Origin: Microbacterium sp.
GTDB taxonomy: Bacteria > Actinomycetota > Actinomycetes > Actinomycetales > Microbacteriaceae
DNA: 53,165 nucleotides
Direction of reading: 5' to 3'
Assembly: GCF_011620715.1 (NCBI RefSeq)
Contig: NZ_WOYP01000023.1
Location: 1 to 53,165 of the forward strand
In this document: positions 1-8,553 of the stretch, piece by piece
Layout of the letters: every line of letters begins with the position of its first letter
Numbering within the stretch: position 1 is the stretch's first letter
Position numbers and translations under genes: made by a program
The notes under the pieces: model-generated
The model's input: only the letters and a program-made list of their open reading frames with translations
What the model was told of the DNA's origin: nothing
The model's database searches: none

Positions 1-31
1 GACAAATACCTCTTGACCTGGGCTTCTTCAA

Positions 32-55
32 GCGGAGACGGAGGGATTTGAACCC
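32..55. repeat. Direct repeat of the tRNA-Ser(GCT) 3' end; candidate att site (distal island boundary)
   Basis: gcggagacggagggatttgaaccc is identical to 4610-4633, which is the acceptor/T-arm 3' half of the tRNA at 4611-4699. Similarity continues imperfectly upstream (tgacctgggcttcttca vs tgatcagggcttttcat). Confidence 0.8.
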
Positions 56-232
56 CGACTCTGGGGTTGTGTCCAGGTACGCTCGGGCACGTTCGCGTTG
101 CTCTGACGTGGTTCGCGGTCATTTTCGATGGCGTTCAGAGATGCTCGAAGCTGTTGAGTTGTTCGCAAATCTTTCGCACGTCGCTTCTCGCCGAAGCGGG
201 GACGGGCCTTCGCTCGCACCATGCATCGGAGT

Positions 233-1927
233 TCACCCGCGGGCGTCCGGCAATACGTATCGGGCACCGCGGCGGTCCCCAAGCATCTCAAGGAGGCCTC
301 GATCGCGCATTCTACGCAGCAGCACCTTTGCCGCGTCCGATGAGATCGCACATAGTTCCGCGGCGTCGCGACGTGTGATCGCACCATGCGAATTCACGTA
401 TGTGAGCACCATCTGCTCCTGCTGCACCTCATCGAATGAGCGCACGCGCACGTACCCCGAGGGTGTTGACAGAGCACGGTATGAGGCGGCGGTCAGCGTG
501 TACCGGCGCCCGCGACCGTTGCCACGCATTTCAACAACACCGCCCTCGACGAGACGAGTGAGCGTGTTCCGCGTGGAGATCTCGCTTGCCTGAGTGATGC
601 GGGACAGCTCGCCGACGGTGAGTCGCGGGTCATCCAGTAGCGCATGCACGATCTGCAGCTCGTCCAGCGAGAATGGTCGCCCGCCACGTTCGTCGTGCTC
701 AACCACGAACTTCACGACAGCGAGGTCGGCTTCCCCCGTCGGCAACGACACGACCACCTGAGTTGCATCAGTCCGCGAGAAGTCCGGTGTCGTACGGCCG
801 CTTCGCAATGTCCACTCAAAGACACGATTGATGCCGCGCCCCGTTCGTTCCACTAGGCCAGCCCGGAAGAACGCCTCCGAAAGGATCCGACTGCGCGGAC
901 GTGACGTCGTGAGGAAGTTGTCGAGGGTGACGCCGCGGGGGAAGCCACCAGGGTTCGAGATCGTGAGTTCACCATCGCTCAGCCTCACCGCAATCGGACC
1001 GAGCATTGTGTAGTCCCGATGCACGAGAGCGTTTGCGATCAACTCACGGGCAGCGACCGGCGGAATCCGCGGAACTGCGACTCGCGTCAGACCGATATCG
1101 ATCTCTTCCTCGTCGTTGTACCGCTGGAGCTGCGCGAACAGGTCCTCTGCCGCCTTTAGCAGGGGGTCGTGCGCAAAGACGTTCTGCCTGATCGACGTGC
1201 CCTCGATGACCTGGAACGCGGTCTCGTGCGTCGGGATGTATTGACGGATCGCTTCCGGGCGGCCGAAGAGCAAGAGCGCCCCCCGGCGTACCACCGGCGA
1301 GTCCTCGCGGCCGTCCAGCACACCTAGTGCACGACCAATCTCGAAATCACTGAGCGTCGTGAGCACACTGGCGTCTCCTGAACTCACTCCCACCATTCGA
1401 CGCAGGCGGTCGAACTCAAGGGGATCGAGATCGCTAAGCGTGGCCCGGGGCTCCGCGATTGCTGCGTAGTCGATCTCCCCGCGCTCGATGCGGTCGGCGA
1501 GCATCTCGTGCGAGAGAAATGGCATGCATTCGGGCCTCCCATCCGCGCGCAGGCCTCGCCGGACGTAAAGCCCTCTCGACGTTCCCGTGACGGTGGCAGC
1601 ATGCGGAACAGAGATGGCGATGACCGAGACACCGCCGACCTCGACCAGATCCACGGCGGTCACTACTGGAGGAACAGTCTTGTTCGAGATCACAGCTTGG
1701 AGGCGGAACGGGTCAGTGGAATCACCGTGTCGGGGGCGCGCGCCGGTGATTGCGCCGTCGTCCTCGATCCCGAGCAGTAATGTCCCGCCGTCGCCATTCG
1801 CCAGGCACGCGACGGCCTCTGCGAGCTTGTCATCGCTGAATTGTTCTCGGCGGTCGGACTTGAACTCAACAGTCAGCGACTCGCCGGTGGCAGCGATAGC
1901 AAGGACCTCGTTTGGATTCACAACCAA
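233..1927 (-). CDS. AlbA_2 (Schlafen-type) domain, RecG-like C-terminal ATPase and wHTH protein; putative regulator or defence-associated
   Basis: N-terminal ESLTVEFKS...LANGDGGTLLLGIEDDG (AlbA_2-like); ARELIANALVHRDY...ISNPGGFP...GRGINRV (HATPase_c_4-like); C-terminal winged-helix-like segments. Confidence 0.8.
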   Translation of the reverse strand: MVVNPNEVLAIAATGESLTVEFKSDRREQFSDDKLAEAVACLANGDGGTLLLGIEDDGAITGARPRHGDSTDPFRLQAVISNKTVPPVVTAVDLVEVGGVSVIAISVPHAATVTGTSRGLYVRRGLRADGRPECMPFLSHEMLADRIERGEIDYAAIAEPRATLSDLDPLEFDRLRRMVGVSSGDASVLTTLSDFEIGRALGVLDGREDSPVVRRGALLLFGRPEAIRQYIPTHETAFQVIEGTSIRQNVFAHDPLLKAAEDLFAQLQRYNDEEEIDIGLTRVAVPRIPPVAARELIANALVHRDYTMLGPIAVRLSDGELTISNPGGFPRGVTLDNFLTTSRPRSRILSEAFFRAGLVERTGRGINRVFEWTLRSGRTTPDFSRTDATQVVVSLPTGEADLAVVKFVVEHDERGGRPFSLDELQIVHALLDDPRLTVGELSRITQASEISTRNTLTRLVEGGVVEMRGNGRGRRYTLTAASYRALSTPSGYVRVRSFDEVQQEQMVLTYVNSHGAITRRDAAELCAISSDAAKVLLRRMRDRGLLEMLGDRRGARYVLPDARG

Positions 1928-2032
1928 ACTATCCCATATTATTTGGGAGTATTACGAATGACTCCTGATCGAATCCAAAGACACCAATCCAATGACCAAA
2001 GCGCAGCAGCCGACTGTCCGCGCGAGTCCATG

Positions 2033-3082
2033 TCATCGCTCATTGCAGATTCCCTTCTCGTTGTCGGATCTCGCCGAGGCGCGCTCCGCGCTCTGCTCTG
2101 CGATCATACGAGCCCAGTACCCGGTGTTGGCGACGGGCGTCTTGTCGTCGTGGACATCGGTCACGAGCTCAGGCGCGAAGAGTCGGAGGAATTCGTCCGC
2201 GTTATCGAGGATGACGCCCGTGCTCGGGTGGTGCGCGAGGAATGCGCGGCAGGTGCTCGTGCCATCGTCGGCAAGGGAGAACTCGCGCAGCCGGTAGCTG
2301 TCCCCTTGCCGGTTGAAGTGCAGCAGCGTGTCGGGAGCGATCTGCGGGCAGGAGATGAGCCACGTTTCAAAGCCATGCCGATCGCGGCGATTTGAGCGCG
2401 TCCTGATTGTGGTCTTCGTCGCGGGCGGCCACACTGGCGCGTCGGGACCGTGCAGGTCCCATCCGGTCAGCCCTTCCGCGAATGTCGCGTGGAGGCGTGC
2501 GTCGAGGTCGTCGCCGAGCGTCAGCCTGGTGGTGAAGAGGAGCGCGGGGTTGAGGACGCAGATGGCGAAATCAATGTCGTGGGTCGCGATGCCGCCATGC
2601 TCGAGTAAGAGCGACCACGCGTCGCGGATATGCAGGGCGAGGGTTGCCAGTGTCCGTGGTGTGGCCTTCTCGAGGGTGTGGAACCAAAGCCCAGCGACGC
2701 CTTCGCGGGTCAACTTCTCAAGGTCCTTGCGGAACACCTCCACGGGCGGGGTCCCCGCCTTGAACTCCACATTGAGAATGCGGTCCCCGTTGCGCCGGCT
2801 GCCGTGCACCGTGAGGTCGGCGCGCGCGCTCAACGCGTACGTGCCACTCTGCTGGTACGTTTCCGCCGTCGGTGTCTCTACCGAGTAATACGAGCCCGCC
2901 TGCTCGAGCAGCACGCACATGAGCACACGCGCTTCCTGCTCGCTCACGCGGCGGATCCCAGCCCGAGTGTCCGCGAAGATCAACTTCGGTGCCGTCGGTT
3001 CATCGCTGTAGGCGAGCCACAGCCGTTCGGCGAGCGGGACGCAAAGGTCACCGATGACATCCAGTGTGGTCACACCGTCCAC
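2033..3082 (-). CDS. Uncharacterised protein with possible PD-(D/E)XK nuclease-like core
   Basis: 349-aa ORF. ADLTVHGSRRNGDRILNVEFKAG matches a D-x(n)-E-x-K arrangement. Start overlaps the 3' end of the upstream MBL gene (3070-3082). Confidence 0.6.
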   Translation of the reverse strand: MDGVTTLDVIGDLCVPLAERLWLAYSDEPTAPKLIFADTRAGIRRVSEQEARVLMCVLLEQAGSYYSVETPTAETYQQSGTYALSARADLTVHGSRRNGDRILNVEFKAGTPPVEVFRKDLEKLTREGVAGLWFHTLEKATPRTLATLALHIRDAWSLLLEHGGIATHDIDFAICVLNPALLFTTRLTLGDDLDARLHATFAEGLTGWDLHGPDAPVWPPATKTTIRTRSNRRDRHGFETWLISCPQIAPDTLLHFNRQGDSYRLREFSLADDGTSTCRAFLAHHPSTGVILDNADEFLRLFAPELVTDVHDDKTPVANTGYWARMIAEQSAERASARSDNEKGICNER

Positions 3083-4340
3083 CAGGCACCGTCGCCTTCC
3101 AATACCGTCCGCACGCCGAACGTCGATTCGTACATCGTAGGAGCCTCCGTATGGATCGGCACCAGTCGGCTCGGGGCGATCGCGTCGACCAGAAGCTTCA
3201 GATCAGCGATTCTCGCGTGCCCGGAGGTACGGTGATGGATCAGCGGAATACCTGCTCCGCCGAGGAGGCGCCGCAGCCGTACACCACTCGGCTTGTCGAG
3301 GTACCCGTCCCACATCGACCACACAACCGCTCCTCCGCGGTGTGCTCCGCTGCGGATCAGGTGTGGGATCTCTCGCTGATATGACCCGAGCAGCATCCAT
3401 CGGCCCCTCCCTGCCGCGAGGTCGTCGCCGAATACACGCCGTTCCTTGACTACCACGACTCGGTCGAACTGTTCTGCGTCCTTCACCTTCACGCGTTGGT
3501 GGAGGGGGACGAATGCCCGCATCCGCGGCCAGTCGGCATGCACGTGAGGGGATCGTCGGACGGCCGGTCGCTTCGAGCACATCCGCGGAGTACAGGTCCA
3601 CCGCCACATCTCGGCCAGCGCGCAGCGCCGCCCGGTACGCGGTAACGGCCCGGTCGATGTTCTGCGGCGAGCTCAGTACGACCACCATCCCGTCCGTCTC
3701 GCGCAACGTCTCCGTAAGTGCATGTTCGACCGCGGTCTCGGAATCCACTGCAGTCTGAGCATCGTCCCCATCGATGACGGCAAGCCGCAGGGAGGTGCCT
3801 TCGATCACCAGCGCGTGAACGTCTCGCGGCGGATGGGCCAGGAGATGTTGCAGGGAGTGCTTGCGACCATGACCACGAAAGTCCCCCGTGTAGAACAGCG
3901 AGCGTCCGCCCGCCTCGATATGCAGCGAATACGCGGCGAATCCAGAGTGGTCCGTGAGGTAGGGAGTGACGGTGAACGGACCGACCCGGAAGGGCTCGCG
4001 ATCGCGGTAGTGCCCTGCCTCACGGAGATCGATGCCCGACCCCCAGAAGTCAGCGGCACGCAAAATGTCTGCGGCACCGCGCCCGATCCACACCGGTATC
4101 GTCGACGGCAACGTCGGGACCAACCCCCAATGACCCTGATGCCCATGACTCACCAACACCGCCAGCGGCAAGGGGCCCGACTCCCCGATCCCGACAGCCT
4201 GCGGCAGAACCGGCTCTTCCCCCCACCAGCGGAGCGCCGGCGTCGATCAGGATCGTCGCCGCGCCGTAGGAGAGCTCCACGCAACTCCCGCCAACCTCGG
4301 TTGAACCGCGCAACACTCGTGCTCGAAGCGCCTCCCCCAT
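3070..4340 (-). pseudogene. MBL-fold/beta-CASP (RNase J-like) nuclease gene interrupted by two +1 frameshifts
   Basis: One protein is split over three frames: MGEALRARVLRGSTEVGGSCVELSYGAATILIDAGAPLVG / EEPVLPQAVGIGESGPLPLAVLVSHGHQGHWG...DHSGFAAY...YTGDF...ATGRPTIP / HVHADWPRMRAF...HRTSGHARIADL. Breaks fall at C6 (4219-4224) and G4 (3548-3551) on the + strand. Confidence 0.75.
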
Positions 4341-4526
4341 GAACTGGACGCTAGGCGACGCCGCCGACACCCGTCCCCAGCCACGGGCTGAGTAGCCTGC
4401 GCATTGCACGAAGGGGCGAGGGATGGAGCCCCTCCCCCTCCGAACAAGCGCTATCCGCCAGAATCATCACCTGAACTGGGCTTTCACATGATCACGGAGG
4501 GCAGGAGACAGATATGCGCCCTCCAA

Positions 4527-4561
4527 TTGCGAACAGAAAGTTGTTCGCAGCGTGTTCGCAA
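4527..4561. repeat. TTGCGAACA...TGTTCGCAA inverted repeat with an internal TTGTTCGCA copy
   Basis: ttgcgaaca 4527-4535, ttgttcgca 4541-4549, tgttcgcaa 4553-4561; ttgttcgcaaatc also occurs at 159-171. Confidence 0.6.
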
Positions 4562-4610
4562 ATCGGTCCATCGTAAGGAACAACATGCCCCTGATCAGGG
4601 CTTTTCATGG

Positions 4611-4699
4611 CGGAGACGGAGGGATTTGAACCCTCGGACCCCGTGAGGGGTCTCCACCTTAGCAGGGTGGTGCACTAGGCCGAACTATGCGACGTCTCC
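4611..4699 (-). tRNA. tRNA-Ser(GCT)
   Basis: Reverse complement GGAGACGTCGCATAG...CCACCCTGCTAAGGTGG...GGTTCAAATCCCTCCGTCTCCG; acceptor GGAGACG/CGTCTCC, 7-nt anticodon loop CTGCTAA, long variable arm. Confidence 0.95.
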
Positions 4700-4773
4700 A
4701 GGCACCCAGCGACCGAGGCCGACGGGATGTGCCCAGCAATCATAACCGCTCGTGCTGGAGCGCAACGAACCGG

Positions 4774-6066
4774 CTATTGCTCCGCACGGGTGCAGGTCAC
4801 CTGCGCGGCGGTGGTCCCGGTGATCTCCGGCGGCAGGTCGACGCGCGTCTCTGCGGCCACCGAGTCGGACGGTGCGGGAGTTGTGCCATCGGCATCCGGA
4901 GTCGCCGCAGGCGTCGGTTCGGCCGCCTCGCCCGTGACGTCGACGCCCGACCCCTGGCTGGCCTCCCCGGTCAGCGTGATCGGCTGGTTAGCCCGCAGCG
5001 CCGCGAACAGCTGGTCGGCGACGTCGGTCAGAGGCAGCACGCTGATGAAGTCGGACGTGTATTCGGTGGGGTACTGCACGAAGACGATGTCCTGGTACGG
5101 CACGTCCTTCGCCGCCATCGCGATCTGCACCATGCGCGTCGGGTTGGCCAGCTCCGAGCTCAGCACGAGCTGCGGCGGGTCGCTGCGAGTCAGGCCGACC
5201 GCGGTGGACGCGAGATTGAACAGCACCGGGGCGTTGGACAGCACTGCGTCGGATTTGAGCTTGCGCACCAGGGAGGACATGAACTGCTGCTGGTTCGAGA
5301 TGCGACCGAGGTCGGACCCGTCGCCGATGCCGTGGCGGATGCGCAGGAACTGCAGCGCCTCGACCCCCTGCAGCGTGTGCGTGCCGGCGGTGAGACTGAG
5401 GCCGGTGTTCGGATCGCTGATGTCGCCGTCGACGCACACGTCGACGCCGCCGATTGCGTCGGACATGTCGATCACGCCGGTCCAGCGGATGGCGCCGGCG
5501 AACTGGATCTCCTCGCCGGTGAGCTGCTCGATCGTCGCCACCGTGCAGGCCAGGCCGCCGTAGCCGTATGACGCGTTGAGCGGCTGCGAGCTCATGGCCG
5601 AGTACGAGCCCCCACTGCCGTCGGGGCACGCCGGGATCGGCACCATCATGTCGCGCGGGAATGAGACGACGGTGATACGGCGCGGCTGGTCGCTGATGTG
5701 CATCAGCATGGTGACGTCATTGCGCTCACCGGGCGCGTCGTCCGGGTCGGCGCACCGCGGGAAGAGGGCGACGTCCTGTCCCTCGCACGAGTCCGAACCG
5801 ACCAACAGCAGGTTGACCCCGCCCTCGATCTCTCCGATCGACGGGGGCAGCGCCTGGTCACCGGCGATCTCGACCGAGTTCTCACCGAGTGCCGACACTG
5901 TGTCCCACACCGCATATGCCGCCACCCCCGCCGCACTGACGGCCAGGACGGCCACGACGACGCCGAGGATCGAGAGAACACGCAGGAGCGGATGCCGCTC
6001 CCGCTGCACCGCATGGCGCGCCAGCGGCGCCTTCCCTCCCTCAGAGGGAGCCTTCTCAGCACTCAC
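4774..6066 (-). CDS. LytR-CpsA-Psr (LCP) family protein
   Basis: Single N-terminal TM segment; GGVNLLLVGSD...RNDVTMLMHISDQPRRITVVSFPRDMMV LCP motifs. Confidence 0.85.
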   Translation of the reverse strand: MSAEKAPSEGGKAPLARHAVQRERHPLLRVLSILGVVVAVLAVSAAGVAAYAVWDTVSALGENSVEIAGDQALPPSIGEIEGGVNLLLVGSDSCEGQDVALFPRCADPDDAPGERNDVTMLMHISDQPRRITVVSFPRDMMVPIPACPDGSGGSYSAMSSQPLNASYGYGGLACTVATIEQLTGEEIQFAGAIRWTGVIDMSDAIGGVDVCVDGDISDPNTGLSLTAGTHTLQGVEALQFLRIRHGIGDGSDLGRISNQQQFMSSLVRKLKSDAVLSNAPVLFNLASTAVGLTRSDPPQLVLSSELANPTRMVQIAMAAKDVPYQDIVFVQYPTEYTSDFISVLPLTDVADQLFAALRANQPITLTGEASQGSGVDVTGEAAEPTPAATPDADGTTPAPSDSVAAETRVDLPPEITGTTAAQVTCTRAEQ

Positions 6067-6072
6067 GAACCG

Positions 6073-7344
6073 TCAACCGCGCAGGTTTCCGGCCGAGCAG
6101 GTGTTCTGCGACGCATCCGTACCCGGGATCGAGTCAGGCAGTTCGATCGCGGTCTCGGTCGGAGCGTCGGTCGCGCCGGGGGTTGCGGCCGGATCGGCAG
6201 TGGCGGGGTCGGTCGGGGCGGGATCCTGGGTGATGACGCCACCACCGGCGTTCGGGTCGCTGGTCAGCACGATCGGCTGGTTCGCGGCGAGCGCCGCCCA
6301 GAGCTGGTCGGCGGCGTCGTAGTTCGGCGCGACACGGTTCGAGTCGGCCGGGTCATCGACGACCGGGTACTGCACGAACACGATCTGATCGAACGGCACG
6401 CTCTTCACGGCGAGCGCGATCTGCACGAGCGTCAGCGGATTCGTCAGGCTCTTGCTCGGGGTGGTGTTCTCGACCGCGGTGGTGGCCAGCTTGAGCAGTG
6501 TCGTGGGGTTGGTCAGCACCTCATCGCTCACGAGCTTGCGCGCCAGTCGCGACATGTACTGCTGCTGGTTGCTGATGCGGGCCAGATCGCTGCCGTTCTC
6601 GAGACCGTGGCGGGTGCGCAGGAACTGCAGCGCCTCGATGCCCTGGACGGTGCGGTTGCCCGCGGGCCAGTCGATGCCCGTGTAGAAGTCGCGGATGCCG
6701 CCGTTGCCGATGCACACTTCGACACCGCCGATCGCATCGGTGATGTTGATCACCCCGCCGAAGTTGACCTTCGCCGCGAACGGAATGTTCATGCCGCTCA
6801 ACTGCGAGACGGTCTTGACGACGCAGTTGAGACCGCCGTCCATGAACACTGAGTTGATCTGCTGCTTGCTCGCGCCCCCTGTCTCGGAGCCGTCCTCCCG
6901 CGTGCACGATGGCACCGGTGCCATCAGGTCGCGCGGGAAGGAGATCACCGTCACGCGCCGCGGCGCATCGGAGATGTGCACGAGCAGGTTGACGTCGTTG
7001 AGCTCGCCCTCCGAGTCTGCGCCGGTGCAGCGATCGCCGAAATACGCGGCGAATTCGGGCAGGCATTCGTCGGTGCCGGCGACGAGCAGGTTGACGCCAC
7101 CCTCAATCGCCCCGATGTCGGGCGGCACGGCTTCCTGACCCTCGAGGTCGACGGCATCCTCGGTGAAGGTCGCCGTGATGTCGTAGGCGGCATATGCCGC
7201 GACGCCGGCGCTGGAGACGAGCCCGACCGCGACGACGATGCCGAGCACCTTGAGGAGCAGCGCGAGCGGATGCGGCGACTTCAGCTCACCGTGACGCGCA
7301 ATGGTGCGGCGGCCACGCTTCGCGGGCTTGGTCGACTGACTCAC
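6073..7344 (-). CDS. LCP family protein, paralog of the neighbouring gene
   Basis: GGVNLLVAGTD...LNDVNLLVHISDAPRRVTVISFPRDLMAPVPSC. GTG start at 7344 chosen because the longer ORF runs into tRNA-Ser(TGA). Confidence 0.85.
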   Translation of the reverse strand: MSQSTKPAKRGRRTIARHGELKSPHPLALLLKVLGIVVAVGLVSSAGVAAYAAYDITATFTEDAVDLEGQEAVPPDIGAIEGGVNLLVAGTDECLPEFAAYFGDRCTGADSEGELNDVNLLVHISDAPRRVTVISFPRDLMAPVPSCTREDGSETGGASKQQINSVFMDGGLNCVVKTVSQLSGMNIPFAAKVNFGGVINITDAIGGVEVCIGNGGIRDFYTGIDWPAGNRTVQGIEALQFLRTRHGLENGSDLARISNQQQYMSRLARKLVSDEVLTNPTTLLKLATTAVENTTPSKSLTNPLTLVQIALAVKSVPFDQIVFVQYPVVDDPADSNRVAPNYDAADQLWAALAANQPIVLTSDPNAGGGVITQDPAPTDPATADPAATPGATDAPTETAIELPDSIPGTDASQNTCSAGNLRG

Positions 7345-7401
7345 TCGGGTCCTCTCCGGATGCTTCGGGGTGCAGGCCTCGAGAGCACACCCACGACGAA
7401 G

Positions 7402-7486
7402 CGGAGGGTGTGGGATTCGAACCCACGGGACATTGCTGCCCACTGGTTTTCAAGACCAGGTCCATCGGCCGCTCGGACAACCCTCC
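7402..7486 (-). tRNA. tRNA-Ser(TGA)
   Basis: Reverse complement GGAGGGTTGTCCGAGCGGCCGATGG...CTGGTCTTGAAAACCAG...GGGTTCGAATCCCACACCCTCCG; anticodon loop CTTGAAA, acceptor GGAGGGT/ACCCTCC. Confidence 0.95.
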
Positions 7487-7644
7487 CGACGGACGACCGC
7501 TTGTGGCGGACGTCCCTCGAACAGGCGTCGAGTCTAGCCGACAGCACTGCTGACCCATTCTTCCAGGGACGCCTGGGCAGGTCCTGTGTCTCGACCCGGT
7601 TCCTTGGTCGGCGACGCGAGAACCGCGGGGCGCGCCGGCCGGAG

Positions 7645-8553
7645 CTACAGCTCGCGCAGGACGGCCGCGACCCCGCCCGCCTGAACGGAGGTGGTGACCT
7701 CGCCGGCCGCATCCCGCACTTCCTGCGGACCCTGCTCCATCGCGACCGCGCGGCCGCCGTTCTCCAGCGCCCACCGGAACATGCCGAGATCGTTGCGTCC
7801 GTCACCCATGACGAGCACGTGCGCGGGATGGATGCCGAGCCACTCGCGTACGCGATCTAGTGCGGTGCCCTTGTCCACGCCCTGCGGCGCGATGTCGAGC
7901 CAGGCCGTCCAGCCGACCGCGTAGGAGACTTCGTTGAGGCCGATCCGCTCGACGAGTTCGACGAAGTCCTGCTCGGTGTCGCCGGGCGAGACCACCACGA
8001 TGCGGCAGACCGGCACCGAGCTGAGGTCATCGAACGGCACCCGCGCGGCATTCGCGAGGTTCCAGTCGCCGAGGTGCTCGGTGAAGAGCCGGCGGCCGTC
8101 GGGCAGCTCGACCATGTATTTCGCATCGGGCAGGTGCTCGCGCAGAAGCGTGAGCACCTCGCTGGGGTCGAAGGTCTCGACGTGGAAGCGCTCGTAGCCG
8201 TCTTCGTGGCCCGCACGCCTGTGCAGGATCACGGCGCCGTTCGAGCATACGACGAACTCGGGAGCGAGCCCGAGCGCCTCGAGGATGGCCTGGGTCCCCT
8301 CCCAGCTGCGGCCGGTCGCCAGCATCACCTCGTGGCCGGCGCGGTGCACGTGCTCGACGGCGTCGACGACGCCGGGGCTCAGCGTCTCGTCTTCGAGGAT
8401 GATGGTGCCGTCGATATCGAGCGCGATGAGCAGCCGCCCGGTGGACACGCCCGGGTCATCGACGTCGCGCGCGACCTGTTCGACGAGCTTGGCCGCATTC
8501 ATCTGCTTCACGACCTTGACGCTGCCCGTCGGCGGCAGGTGGGCCTCCGTCAC
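7645..8553 (-). CDS. HAD superfamily hydrolase (Cof-like)
   Basis: [45 protein letters not shown]. Confidence 0.85.
   Translation of the reverse strand: MTEAHLPPTGSVKVVKQMNAAKLVEQVARDVDDPGVSTGRLLIALDIDGTIILEDETLSPGVVDAVEHVHRAGHEVMLATGRSWEGTQAILEALGLAPEFVVCSNGAVILHRRAGHEDGYERFHVETFDPSEVLTLLREHLPDAKYMVELPDGRRLFTEHLGDWNLANAARVPFDDLSSVPVCRIVVVSPGDTEQDFVELVERIGLNEVSYAVGWTAWLDIAPQGVDKGTALDRVREWLGIHPAHVLVMGDGRNDLGMFRWALENGGRAVAMEQGPQEVRDAAGEVTTSVQAGGVAAVLREL

Noticed and set aside
1-33. A second complete tRNA at the left edge
   Set aside because: Only the 3' portion matches tRNA-Ser. Downstream (56 onward) lacks the anticodon arm, so it is an att-like fragment.
3548-4224. Programmed ribosomal frameshifting in the MBL gene
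   Set aside because: Two separate +1 shifts at plain C/G homopolymers without a recognisable stimulatory context. Indel error or decay is the simpler explanation.
7345-7443. N-terminal extension of the second LCP ORF
   Set aside because: It overlaps tRNA-Ser(TGA). The GTG at 7344 gives a more plausible start before the basic/TM region.
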